Assembly: GCA_958367245.1 (NCBI GenBank)
Contig: CATXEA010000039.1
Span: 1-22,788, forward strand
Length of the DNA: 22,788 nt
DNA from: an uncultured Blautia sp.
GTDB taxonomy: Bacteria; Bacillota; Clostridia; Lachnospirales; Lachnospiraceae
Direction: 5' to 3'
In this document: positions 1 to 7,033 of the stretch, in pieces
Layout: the number at the start of each line of letters is the position of its first letter
How positions within the stretch are numbered: the first letter of the stretch is position 1
The notes under the pieces: generated by a model
Databases searched by the model: none
Seen by the model: only the letters and a program-made list of their open reading frames with translations
What the model was told of the DNA's origin: nothing
Program-made: the position numbers and the translations under genes

Positions 1-874
1 ATTCTATTCCTCCTGTGATGGAAACCTTAAAAATATCAGTAGCTACCTGTTCTTCCTTTTTCGGACGAAGATAAACCGTTGTACCTTCTCCGGGCATAAT
101 AACCCCCGTTTCATAATCATCAAGGTACGCCCAGAAATGTTCCGTATTCTCAAAATCAACCGTAACAGGCTTTTTTCCATTGTTATATATCCATATGCTG
201 CGTTTTGGACACATAAACATATCCGGATCCGGGTCTGCATTATCCCACCAGTCATATTCTTCAGGGGTAATTGTGAGAAATCTCGTGCCGCTATTCGGAC
301 TGCAGTTCACCTCATAATCCTGATCAGATGCGCCGCGAATAAGAACCCGTATCCTGCACTTCGCCTGAATGCCTTCTTCTGTTTCCATGACAAAGGTTTC
401 TTCATGGATCCCCGGAGAAAGATTTTTCTTTACGTAAATATCCGCTGCAACAGCTTCTCCGGGCTTAACCTTATTCCCAACTTCCATTGGAAACCTTCCC
501 TGAAACGGATAATCAAACGGCTCAAGTGTAAAATCATTCAATTCTGAGATAGATTTGATATGCCAAGCCTCTGTGCCTGTATTTTTTATCTCTAGCCTTT
601 CCCACCCCCAACCACTGCCGTTTACTCCAGTCTGTCCCAAATCAAGGATTTCACTAGAAACTGTCGCCTCATATTTCTCATATCTCATTTCACTGTCTGA
701 ATCCACAGTATCCTCGAAAATAGCTGAAGCTTCCGATACATCGCCTTCCTGCTCTGTGGTTTCCGAAATAAATGTTTCCTCTCCAGCAGAAAAATCGGCT
801 GCCAATACCGGCTGACCGGTAACGATCACAGCAGAAAGAATCAGTGATAAAAATGTTTTTCCTCTCCTTCTCAT
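1..874 (-). CDS. Secreted protein with Ig-like repeats, 3' end outside window
   Basis: This reading frame is open for 291 codons and runs off the low-coordinate edge, so the C-terminus is missing. The start ATG (872-874) has AGAAGG nine bases upstream; an in-frame ATG seven codons earlier lacks a good ribosome binding site. Residues 1-25 form a signal peptide: a basic MRRRGK start, a hydrophobic core LSLILSAVIV and a VLA cleavage site. Residues 26-65 are acidic and Ser/Thr/Glu-rich, like a linker. From about residue 70 there are two beta-rich modules (about 73-178 and 180-290), each with an NTGTEAW- or NNGKKPV-like strand followed by a PGE turn, as in Ig-like, ASPM/Hydin-type or choice-of-anchor repeats. 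I infer an extracellular or cell-surface protein. A wall anchor or catalytic domain could lie in the missing part. Specific function is unknown. Confidence 0.75.
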   Translation of the reverse strand, partial: MRRRGKTFLSLILSAVIVTGQPVLAADFSAGEETFISETTEQEGDVSEASAIFEDTVDSDSEMRYEKYEATVSSEILDLGQTGVNGSGWGWERLEIKNTGTEAWHIKSISELNDFTLEPFDYPFQGRFPMEVGNKVKPGEAVAADIYVKKNLSPGIHEETFVMETEEGIQAKCRIRVLIRGASDQDYEVNCSPNSGTRFLTITPEEYDWWDNADPDPDMFMCPKRSIWIYNNGKKPVTVDFENTEHFWAYLDDYETGVIMPGEGTTVYLRPKKEEQVATDIFKVSITGGIE

Positions 875-932
875 AATACTTTGCCTTCTTTCCATCATTA
901 TACTTCGTTATTATGTTACATTTATATTAACA

Positions 933-961
933 ATGCTATCATATATGTAATCTTTTTTCAA
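933..961 (-). promoter_or_regulatory. Promoter of the secreted-protein gene
   Basis: On the minus strand a -35 TTGAAA (956-961) is followed after 17 bases by TAGCAT (933-938), with TG one base before it as in extended -10 promoters. It lies about 60 bases upstream of the start codon in AT-rich DNA. This is a sequence-match prediction only. Confidence 0.6.
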
Positions 962-1000
962 TAATCATTTTTTATTTAACATATTTAACTCTGCAGAAAA

Positions 1001-1044
1001 AGTTTTAGGGGCAGGTGTGATTCCCATGAATCACACCTGCCCCT
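1001..1044 (-). terminator. Terminator at the end of the pxp operon
   Basis: A perfect inverted repeat has 17-base arms (1007-1023 and 1028-1044) around a 4-base loop. It lies 55 bases past the pxpA stop and before the promoter of the next gene. On the minus strand the stem is followed by AAAACTTTTTC, so the U-tract is displaced by a few bases. The stem is unusually long and perfect for a simple terminator, so it may also be a dispersed palindromic repeat. Confidence 0.65.
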
Positions 1045-1098
1045 GTTTGGAGTTATCTGTTTCCCGACACCCTCTTATCTTTTACAGTCAGACAAGCG

Positions 1099-1866
1099 TC
1101 AGAGCATCTCATCAAGACAGCAGATTTCAATTCCTTCTTCCTCAAATGCCTTTCGGATTCTTTCCACAAAAGCAAGGGCTTTCGCGCCGTCGCCGTGGAC
1201 ACAGACAGAATCTGCCTGAATATCAATGTCCCTGCCTGTTATGGCTGTGACTTTTTTCTCTTTTACCATGCGAATGACACGGCGGATTGCTTCCTCCTCA
1301 TCGGTAATCATCGCGCCTTCTTTTCTTCTGTCAACTAAGGTTCCGTCTTCTTCGTAAGCACGGTCTGCAAAAACCTCCATAGCTGTACGAAGTCCCATAT
1401 CCATAGCTGCACGGGCAAGTTCTCCTCCGGAAAGGGCAAGAACAATAAGCTTATCGTCAAATTCTCTGATTCCTTCGCAGATTGCCTTTGAAAGGCTGTA
1501 GTCCTTTGCAGCCATATTGTAAAGCGCGCCATGAGGTTTCACATGCTGCATTTTTACGCCGTTTGCGCGGCAGAATGCGTCAAGAGCGCCAAGCTGGTAC
1601 AGCACATAGGCTTTTGCCTCCGCAGGCGTCACATTCATATTTCTTCTTCCGAATCCCATAAGATCCGGAAAACCCGGATGCGCTCCTACACGGATTCCGG
1701 CTTCTTTCGCCTGTTCTACAGTCTTTCCCATAACAACCGGATCTGACGCATGGTATCCGCATGCCACATTTGCAGATGTGATCAGCGGAATAATCTTGTC
1801 GTCATTTCCAATGGTATAACGTCCGAAGCTTTCTCCAAGGTCACTGTTTAAATCCACTTTGTACAA
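1099..1866 (-). CDS. pxpA: 5-oxoprolinase subunit A (LamB/YcsF family)
   Basis: PxpA works with PxpB and PxpC in ATP-dependent opening of 5-oxoproline to glutamate. The family has a glycoside-hydrolase/deacetylase-like fold and is the presumed hydrolytic subunit. The frame shows the family signatures: NSDLGESFG (residues 7-15), SANVACGYHASDP (31-43) and KPHGALYN (110-117). I chose a TTG start at 1864-1866, which gives 255 residues, close to the usual 245-257. GGAGGT (1873-1878) lies 6 bases upstream and the protein then begins YKVDLNSDLG like its relatives. A longer frame from ATG 1944, overlapping the accC stop as ATGA, would add 26 residues unlike the family. It is the last gene of the operon, 74 bases after accC, and is followed by a terminator. 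The family assignment is secure; 5-oxoproline as substrate is inferred from the family. Confidence 0.93.
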   Translation of the reverse strand: MYKVDLNSDLGESFGRYTIGNDDKIIPLITSANVACGYHASDPVVMGKTVEQAKEAGIRVGAHPGFPDLMGFGRRNMNVTPAEAKAYVLYQLGALDAFCRANGVKMQHVKPHGALYNMAAKDYSLSKAICEGIREFDDKLIVLALSGGELARAAMDMGLRTAMEVFADRAYEEDGTLVDRRKEGAMITDEEEAIRRVIRMVKEKKVTAITGRDIDIQADSVCVHGDGAKALAFVERIRKAFEEEGIEICCLDEML

Positions 1867-1872
1867 TTCTTT

Positions 1873-1878
1873 ACCTCC
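1873..1878 (-). promoter_or_regulatory. Ribosome binding site deciding the pxpA TTG start
   Basis: GGAGGT on the minus strand sits 6 bases before a TTG codon. It lies inside the region that a longer in-frame ATG start would translate. Its position favours TTG initiation and the shorter 255-residue protein. Confidence 0.75.
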
Positions 1879-1940
1879 GTTATTTCCCACCTGACACATT
1901 TCAGGATTCATTTTCTCAGTCTGTGCGTCCTTATGGGAAA

Positions 1941-3287
1941 TCATTCAATATTCATAATTTTTGCAATAAATCCGGTATCTGCTTTTCCCTCGCAAAACGT
2001 CGGCGTCTTCATAATCTGATACTGGAAATCCAGATTTGTCTCCACACCGATAATCACCATTTCATCGAGAGCGGAACGCATTTTCTGGAGAGCAGCCTCT
2101 CTGTCCGGCGCATGTACAATCACTTTCGCAATCATGGAATCATACTCTGACGGAATATTATAGCCTGCATAAAGCGCAGTATCTACACGCACGCCGTTTC
2201 CTGCCGGAAGATGCATATGCTGTACAAGTCCGGGACTCGGCATAAAGTTTTTCGCAGGGATTTCCGCATTGATACGACACTCAATGGCATGTCCCTTAAT
2301 CTTTACATCTTCCTGCGTAAAGCTTAATTTCTCTCCCATTGCCACGCGAATCTGTTCGATGATCAGGTCTGTTCCCGTAACCATTTCCGTTACGCCGTGC
2401 TCTACCTGAATTCTTGTATTCATCTCCATGAAGTAGAAATTACCATGGGGGTCCACAATAAATTCAATCGTTCCTGCATTTGTGTAGTTTACGGTTTTCG
2501 CCGCAAGAACTGCGTAATGATTCATTTTTTCACGGATTTCCTCTGTAATCGCAGGAGATGGAGACTCCTCAATCAGCTTCTGATGGTTTCTCTGAACAGA
2601 GCAGTCACGCTCTCCCAGAGCGACTACGTTTCCGTGCCGGTCTGCCATAATCTGAATTTCCACGTGACGGGGATTCTCCACAAAACGCTCAATGTACATG
2701 GTATCATCCCCAAAAGCATTGGCAGATTCTCTCTGGGCTACGTTAAACTGAAACTCAAATTCATCTTCGGATTTCGCCACGCGCATTCCCTTACCGCCGC
2801 CGCCGGAAGAAGCCTTAATCATTACCGGATAACCGATTTCACGGGCAAGGATTTTACCCTCCTCCGCTTCGTAGACAGGTTCTTTTGTTCCCGGTACAAC
2901 AGGAACTCCGGCGTCCATCATAGTCTTCCTTGCATGGGATTTATTTCCCATTTTGTCTATTACGTCTGCTTCAGGACCGATAAAAGTAATTCCGTTTTCC
3001 TGACATTTACGCACAAATTCACTGTTCTCGGAAAGAAAACCAAATCCCGGATGAATAGCGTCTGCTCCCATATTCTTAGCTGCTGAAATAATACGGTTCA
3101 TATTCAGATAACTGTTTTTGGCAGGACCTTCTCCAATACAGATTCTCTGGTCTGCAAGCTGTACATGAAGGCTCTTTGCATCCTCTTTGGAATAAACAGC
3201 TACACTGCGGATTCCCATATTACGGCAGGCGCGAATGATGCGGACGGCAATTTCACCACGGTTGGCTATTAAAATTTTATTGAACAA
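1941..3287 (-). CDS. accC: Biotin carboxylase
   Basis: It uses ATP and bicarbonate to carboxylate biotin on the carrier protein. Length (448 residues) matches the stand-alone AccC family. The order is: N-terminal domain (NKILIANRGEIAVRI, from residue 3), GFGFLSENSEF (81-91), ATP-grasp glycine loop SSGGGGKGMRV (160-170), and the active-site strand MEMNTRIQVEHGVTE (287-301) with Glu, Asn, Arg and Glu as in AccC. The usual Pro or Thr after VEH is Gly here. The C-terminal domain follows (GHAIECRINAE, PSPG). The start is TTG, 8 bases after AGGAGG. It lies 23 bases after accB and between pxpBC and pxpA, with no fatty-acid genes or carboxyltransferase accA/accD nearby. I infer that it serves the PxpB/PxpC carboxyltransferase-like pair rather than acetyl-CoA carboxylase; a shared role is possible. 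Confidence 0.93.
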   Translation of the reverse strand: MFNKILIANRGEIAVRIIRACRNMGIRSVAVYSKEDAKSLHVQLADQRICIGEGPAKNSYLNMNRIISAAKNMGADAIHPGFGFLSENSEFVRKCQENGITFIGPEADVIDKMGNKSHARKTMMDAGVPVVPGTKEPVYEAEEGKILAREIGYPVMIKASSGGGGKGMRVAKSEDEFEFQFNVAQRESANAFGDDTMYIERFVENPRHVEIQIMADRHGNVVALGERDCSVQRNHQKLIEESPSPAITEEIREKMNHYAVLAAKTVNYTNAGTIEFIVDPHGNFYFMEMNTRIQVEHGVTEMVTGTDLIIEQIRVAMGEKLSFTQEDVKIKGHAIECRINAEIPAKNFMPSPGLVQHMHLPAGNGVRVDTALYAGYNIPSEYDSMIAKVIVHAPDREAALQKMRSALDEMVIIGVETNLDFQYQIMKTPTFCEGKADTGFIAKIMNIE

Positions 3288-3295
3288 AGTTCCAA

Positions 3296-3301
3296 CCTCC
3301 T
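3296..3301 (-). promoter_or_regulatory. Ribosome binding site for the accC TTG start
   Basis: AGGAGG on the minus strand lies 8 bases before TTG (3285-3287). The next codons encode FNKILIANRGEIAV, the normal biotin carboxylase N-terminus, so TTG is the real start. Confidence 0.8.
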
Positions 3302-3310
3302 TCTATGTTC

Positions 3311-3754
3311 CTACAGTTTTTTTACACGGAACAGAGGCTGTCCGTATTCTACTTTCTGCTCATTACTTACCAGAACTGCCTCGATTTCGCAGTCGAATTC
3401 ACTCTGAATCTCATTCATCAGCTTCATTGCTTCCAGAATACATACGGTCTGTCCATTTTTAACCTGCTCTCCCACTTTTACAAATGCAGGAGCATCCGGT
3501 GCAGGCGCAGAATAAAAAGTTCCGACAATCGGAGATGTGATAAAGAGCTGTTCTTCTTCCTCTTCTTCCTGTACAGCCGCAGGTGCAGGCGCAGGCGCTG
3601 CTGCAGACGGCGCCACAGGAACTCCCGCAGCAACCACAGGAGGGTGATCCAGCTTACTCATTGTGATCTTGATATCTCCTTCTTTATAAGTAAATTCCTT
3701 TAAAGAAGATTCCTCGATAATTTTTACCAGTCCTTCAATTTTCTCTAAATCCAT
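3311..3754 (-). CDS. accB: Biotin carboxyl carrier protein
   Basis: A 147-residue carrier that swings biotin between a carboxylase and a carboxyltransferase. Residues 1-35 form the N-terminal AccB-type region (MDLEKIEGLVKIIEES). Residues 38-69 are an Ala/Pro-rich flexible linker ending in six consecutive Glu. Residues 70-147 form the biotinyl domain with SPIVGTFY and the biotinylation motif EAMKLMNEI, where Lys111 would carry biotin. The start ATG has AAGGAG 8 bases upstream. It lies 16 bases after pxpC and 23 bases before accC. Its overall form is that of AccB from acetyl-CoA carboxylase, but this operon offers only PxpB/PxpC as partners, so I infer a dedicated role in lactam carboxylation. 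Biotin protein ligase is not in the window. Confidence 0.93.
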   Translation of the reverse strand: MDLEKIEGLVKIIEESSLKEFTYKEGDIKITMSKLDHPPVVAAGVPVAPSAAAPAPAPAAVQEEEEEEQLFITSPIVGTFYSAPAPDAPAFVKVGEQVKNGQTVCILEAMKLMNEIQSEFDCEIEAVLVSNEQKVEYGQPLFRVKKL

Positions 3755-3770
3755 TAAACTCTCTCCTTAT

Positions 3771-4775
3771 CTATTCAAATAATTTGCTCAGTCTCTTAGC
3801 TACAAGGCGGCAATCCAGAACCTCTTTACATGGTTTGTGGATTGATTTACGCATGGCATCCAGTTCTTTTAACTCGTCAAGATACAACTGCTGCGCTTCC
3901 TGTACGGTAATCGCCTTAAAGTGAACCTTATGGTCTGTCTTTCTCTGCACCAGTTTCGGGATATCCACAGAAGCTACTGTCGCAATCTTTGCATATCCCC
4001 CTGTTGTCTGTCTGTCAGACAGCAGAATGATCGGTTTACCGTGAGACGGCACCTGAATGGCTCCGAAAGCAATTCCGTCTGAGATGATATCGGAAGTCTT
4101 TTTCGGCGCAATAAACGGCCCTTCCAGACGGCAGCCCATTCTGTCAAAATCGCTTGTCACCGTATACTCGCTGTTTAAAAAGGTCTCAACCCCCTGCTTA
4201 CTGATAAGGTCATCCTGCGGTCCCATGATTACGCGCAGGGTTGTTTCTTCCTGGTCGAAATCATCGCCCTCCAGCTTTCTGGAAAGGAAGAACGGCAGAT
4301 AACGTCTCTTAATGCGGAAATTCATATAATCTCCTGCCTGAAGCTTTCTGCCCTTAAAACCTCCGATTTTACTCTTAAGATTCGTACAGCGGCTTCCCAT
4401 GACAACCGGAATATCCAGATAACTGGAAAATGCAATATATCCTCTGCTTCCGGTTCTTGCGCTTCCAAATTTCAGAATATCTCCTTTATTCATATAAAGC
4501 GCCGTGTACATGGGCGCCGGCTTCCCGTTAATCTGCGGCTGAAAGTCTCCGCCTGTAATTGCAATAATCGTTGCAGAGGTAAATTCCAGCGTCGGGCCGA
4601 TCAGGGTGATTTCCAGAACAGCCTCGTTTTCCGGATTATCCAGAAGAAGGTTTGCAATTTTTAAAGAACGGACGTCCATAGCGCCTGCAACGCTGAAGCC
4701 CTGACTCTGATAGCCATTTCGCCCCAGATCCTGCACTGTAGTCATCATCCCGCCTTTCAGAATACGAATTCCCAT
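3771..4775 (-). CDS. pxpC: 5-oxoprolinase subunit C (KipA/AHS2 family)
   Basis: A 334-residue protein of the AHS2/KipA family, homologous to the second half of the carboxyltransferase part of urea carboxylase. The N-terminal signature TVQDLGRNGYQ...VAGAMD lies at residues 13-34. Other family features are ALYMNKGD, GSRGYIAFS and the conserved LSDRQTTGGYAKIATV late in the protein. Start ATG 4773-4775 follows the pxpB stop by one base, and its ribosome binding site (GGAGG) lies inside pxpB, so the two are translationally coupled and probably form a complex. In Bacillus subtilis the homologue KipA is linked to kinase regulation, but pxpA, accB and accC alongside point to 5-oxoprolinase activity here. 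Confidence 0.92.
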   Translation of the reverse strand: MGIRILKGGMMTTVQDLGRNGYQSQGFSVAGAMDVRSLKIANLLLDNPENEAVLEITLIGPTLEFTSATIIAITGGDFQPQINGKPAPMYTALYMNKGDILKFGSARTGSRGYIAFSSYLDIPVVMGSRCTNLKSKIGGFKGRKLQAGDYMNFRIKRRYLPFFLSRKLEGDDFDQEETTLRVIMGPQDDLISKQGVETFLNSEYTVTSDFDRMGCRLEGPFIAPKKTSDIISDGIAFGAIQVPSHGKPIILLSDRQTTGGYAKIATVASVDIPKLVQRKTDHKVHFKAITVQEAQQLYLDELKELDAMRKSIHKPCKEVLDCRLVAKRLSKLFE

Positions 4776-4776
4776 T

Positions 4777-5505
4777 TTATGCCTCCTCCTCGTGAATGAT
4801 ACACTGATATTCGCCGCGTTCCACTAATTCTTTGATTCTGTTATACTCCGCCTCGTCAATCGGAACAAAGCGGATATAGTCTCCTGCCTCTACCAGAATC
4901 GGAGTCTCCCGATTGGGATCGTAGGTTTTTACGGGAGTCATTCCCATAAGCTGCCATCCTCCCGGAGAATCCAGCGGATAGATTCCTGTCTGGGAACCAC
5001 CGATTCCGACGCTTCCCGCATTAATCTTGATTCGTGGATTGGCAAGACGCGGGGTATGGATTCTCTCGTCCAGACCTCCCAGATAACAGAAGCCCGGAAG
5101 AAAGCCCAGCATATAGATAAGATAATCTCTGGAAGAATGAATTTTGATTACTTCTTCCTCTGTAAGTCCTGCGTTTTTTGCGATATTTTCCATATCAGGA
5201 CCATATTCGCCGCCGTAGCAGACGGGAATCTCATAGATTTTTTTACGACTTTTCCGTGCCTTTGCATCCATCTTTACCAGAATTTCCAGTCTTTTTTTCA
5301 GCTCGTCAAAGGAGATGACACGGGGATCGTAATTAATCAGTAAGGAGCAGAATGCCGGTATCATATCAACCACACCTTCAATGTGCTGCTCTTTCATCAT
5401 CTGCACAGTTGCGGTGATCTTCCGGTTAATTTCCGGACTGATTTCCTTACCGAATTCAATCAGGACAGAAGAATCTCCCTCTGTCAAAATTCTAATATTC
5501 TGCAT
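4777..5505 (-). CDS. pxpB: 5-oxoprolinase subunit B (KipI/AHS1 family)
   Basis: A 242-residue AHS1/KipI-family protein, close in length to KipI. The cyclophilin-like core signatures are clear: YMLGFLPGFCYLGGLDERI at 131-149 and GSVGIGGSQTGIYPLDSPGG at 164-183. With PxpC it corresponds to the carboxyltransferase domain of urea carboxylase, which accepts the carboxyl group from biotin. ATG 5503-5505 is preceded by AGGAG 11 bases upstream. The gene begins 99 bases after the transporter gene, behind a terminator-like hairpin (5564-5595). I see no convincing separate promoter in that gap, so expression probably depends on read-through from the transporter promoter. Confidence 0.92.
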   Translation of the reverse strand: MQNIRILTEGDSSVLIEFGKEISPEINRKITATVQMMKEQHIEGVVDMIPAFCSLLINYDPRVISFDELKKRLEILVKMDAKARKSRKKIYEIPVCYGGEYGPDMENIAKNAGLTEEEVIKIHSSRDYLIYMLGFLPGFCYLGGLDERIHTPRLANPRIKINAGSVGIGGSQTGIYPLDSPGGWQLMGMTPVKTYDPNRETPILVEAGDYIRFVPIDEAEYNRIKELVERGEYQCIIHEEEA

Positions 5506-5563
5506 GTTTTCTCTCTCCTAACATATTGTCGAAAAGTGTGCTGTTTTTTGTGCCGCAATAACC

Positions 5564-5595
5564 AAAAAGGTGCAACCTCTGCGATTACACCTTTT
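5564..5595 (-). terminator. Terminator-like hairpin between transporter and pxpB
   Basis: On the minus strand AAAAGGTGTAA (5585-5595) pairs with TTGCACCTTTT (5565-5575) around a 9-base loop, with one G-U pair, followed by another T and then GGTT. It begins 9 bases after the transporter stop. It looks like a rho-independent terminator with a short U-tract. Because pxpBC-accBC-pxpA follow without an evident promoter, I infer partial termination that lowers expression of the downstream genes. Confidence 0.65.
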
Positions 5596-5604
5596 CGATA
5601 CCAT

Positions 5605-6822
5605 TTAGAATAAACCGCCTAATTTTGAAACAAATGTGGTTACTCCCATATATGCGGAAAGAACAACCACAAGGATTCCAAGAATCAGAAGAACTTTTGA
5701 GTGTTTATAGGTTGGTCCCATGATGGATTTCTTCTGGGAAGCAACAAGACAGATTCCCAGTGTCACAGGAAGGATCAGACCGTTAAAAGCGCCTGCAAGT
5801 ACAAGGAGAACTGCCGGATTTCCAAGAACCAGCATAATTACTGTAGAGACTGCGATGAAACCGATAATTACCCAGTTCTCATTTTTCTCAATGCTCTTGC
5901 TGAATGTTTTCAGGAAAGATACAGATGTATAAGCTGCGCCGATGATGGATGTAACCGCTGCACAGAGAAGTACCAGACCTGCAAAACGATATCCGATTTC
6001 TCCTGCGCCTTCCTTGAAAGCTGCTGCCGCCGGATTGGCTGCCCATGCGTCAGATGCAATAAGATCTGCACTCTTCACAACAACGCCGAGAACTGCAAGG
6101 AACAGGAAAATACGCACGATTGTCGCGATTACCATACCCATAACAGAACTCTTATTAATCTCTTTTAAATTCTTCTCTCCGGTGATGCCTGCATCAATCA
6201 GACGGTGTGCGCCTGCGAAAGTGATATATCCGCCTACTGTTCCTCCCATAAGAGTCAGGATAGCAGGAAACAGATTTGTCACACCCGCTTCAGGTACGAA
6301 AGTATTCTTCAGAGCGTCGCCCATTGGTGGTTTTACCACAATGATAACCACGAAGATTACTATAATCATAACGCCGCCTAATACTTTTGTCAAAGTATCC
6401 ATTGCTGCTTTTGCATTTTTTAATAAAAATACTGCGATTGCAAGAGCGCCTGCAAGAACGTATCCCACTTCTGTCGGAATACCAAGAAGGGTGTTGAAAC
6501 CAAGAGCGCCGCCGCCGACATTACCGATGTTAAATACAAGGCCGCCAAGTACAATCATAAACGCTACGAAATAGCCAAGACCCGGAAGAAGTTTATTTGC
6601 TACATCCTGTCCGCGAAGTCCGGTAACGCATAATACACGCCAGATATTGAGCTGCGCCACAGCAGACAAAATAATGGAGATCAGAATAACAAAGCCAAAA
6701 CTCGCTTTATACTGTCCCGTAAAAGTTGCTGTCTGGGTAAGGAAACCCGGTCCGATTGCGGAAGTAGCCATCAAAAAGGCTGCACCAAGAAGCGCACCGC
6801 CGCCTTTCTTCTTCTCATTCAT
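5605..6822 (-). CDS. Nramp-related transporter lacking metal-site motifs
   Basis: A 405-residue membrane protein with about 11 hydrophobic segments and Nramp-family character (SAIGPGFLTQTATF at 21-34, GNVGGGALG at 100-108). In classical Nramp metal transporters helix 1 carries DPGN and helix 6 carries MPH. Here the matching stretches read TFTGQY (33-38) and YITFAGAHRL (199-208), so the metal-ligating Asp, Asn and Met are absent. Related proteins such as YcsG sit beside ycsF/kipI/kipA in Bacillus. It is first in the operon with its own promoter. I infer transport of 5-oxoproline or a similar small molecule rather than Mn/Fe. Start ATG 6820-6822 has AGGAGG 7 bases upstream. The fold assignment is strong; the substrate is inferred. 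Confidence 0.85.
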   Translation of the reverse strand: MNEKKKGGGALLGAAFLMATSAIGPGFLTQTATFTGQYKASFGFVILISIILSAVAQLNIWRVLCVTGLRGQDVANKLLPGLGYFVAFMIVLGGLVFNIGNVGGGALGFNTLLGIPTEVGYVLAGALAIAVFLLKNAKAAMDTLTKVLGGVMIIVIFVVIIVVKPPMGDALKNTFVPEAGVTNLFPAILTLMGGTVGGYITFAGAHRLIDAGITGEKNLKEINKSSVMGMVIATIVRIFLFLAVLGVVVKSADLIASDAWAANPAAAAFKEGAGEIGYRFAGLVLLCAAVTSIIGAAYTSVSFLKTFSKSIEKNENWVIIGFIAVSTVIMLVLGNPAVLLVLAGAFNGLILPVTLGICLVASQKKSIMGPTYKHSKVLLILGILVVVLSAYMGVTTFVSKLGGLF

Positions 6823-6859
6823 AATGAATCCTCCTTATGTAATTTTTCGTATAGATATG

Positions 6860-6888
6860 ATTGTACCAAAACATTCACAATTTAACAA
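6860..6888 (-). promoter_or_regulatory. Promoter of the transporter-pxp operon
   Basis: On the minus strand TTGTTA (6883-6888) is followed after 17 bases by TACAAT (6860-6865), preceded by TGG as an extended -10. It lies 38 bases before the transporter start codon. Confidence 0.75.
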
Positions 6889-6899
6889 GGTAAAACTTC

Positions 6900-6925
6900 A
6901 TTTTGTTATACAAACTTAACAAAAT
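6900..6925. promoter_or_regulatory. Candidate operator, 9-base inverted repeat
   Basis: ATTTTGTTA (6900-6908) and TAACAAAAT (6917-6925) form a perfect inverted repeat around 8 bases, starting 12 bases upstream of the -35 box. A further TAACAA half-site (6883-6888) is the -35 box itself. This layout fits a regulator site for the pxp operon. No regulator gene for it is in the window. Confidence 0.45.
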
Positions 6926-6955
6926 CGAAATTTGTTGGTTTCTATTATATTAATA

Positions 6956-6996
6956 AAACCGTCATAAGAACGCATTCACATTCCCCATGACGGTTT
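6956..6996 (-). terminator. Terminator of the beta-glucoside operon
   Basis: AAACCGTCAT (6956-6965) and ATGACGGTTT (6987-6996) form a perfect 10-base stem with a 21-base loop, 38 bases after the GH1 stop. On the minus strand the stem runs into TTTTATTAATAT. The loop is long, but position and T-rich tail support a terminator. Confidence 0.7.
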
Positions 6997-7033
6997 ATAA
7001 ATCAATATAAAATCCCAAAGCTTTTTTTGATTT

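Noticed and set aside
2397..3086. A 229-codon plus-strand open frame opposite accC
   Set aside because: Antisense shadow of the biotin carboxylase gene; composition is not protein-like.
1941..3754. accB-accC as part of a fatty-acid acetyl-CoA carboxylase operon
   Set aside because: No accA, accD or fab genes are near, and both genes sit between pxpC and pxpA. A shared role cannot be excluded without the whole genome.
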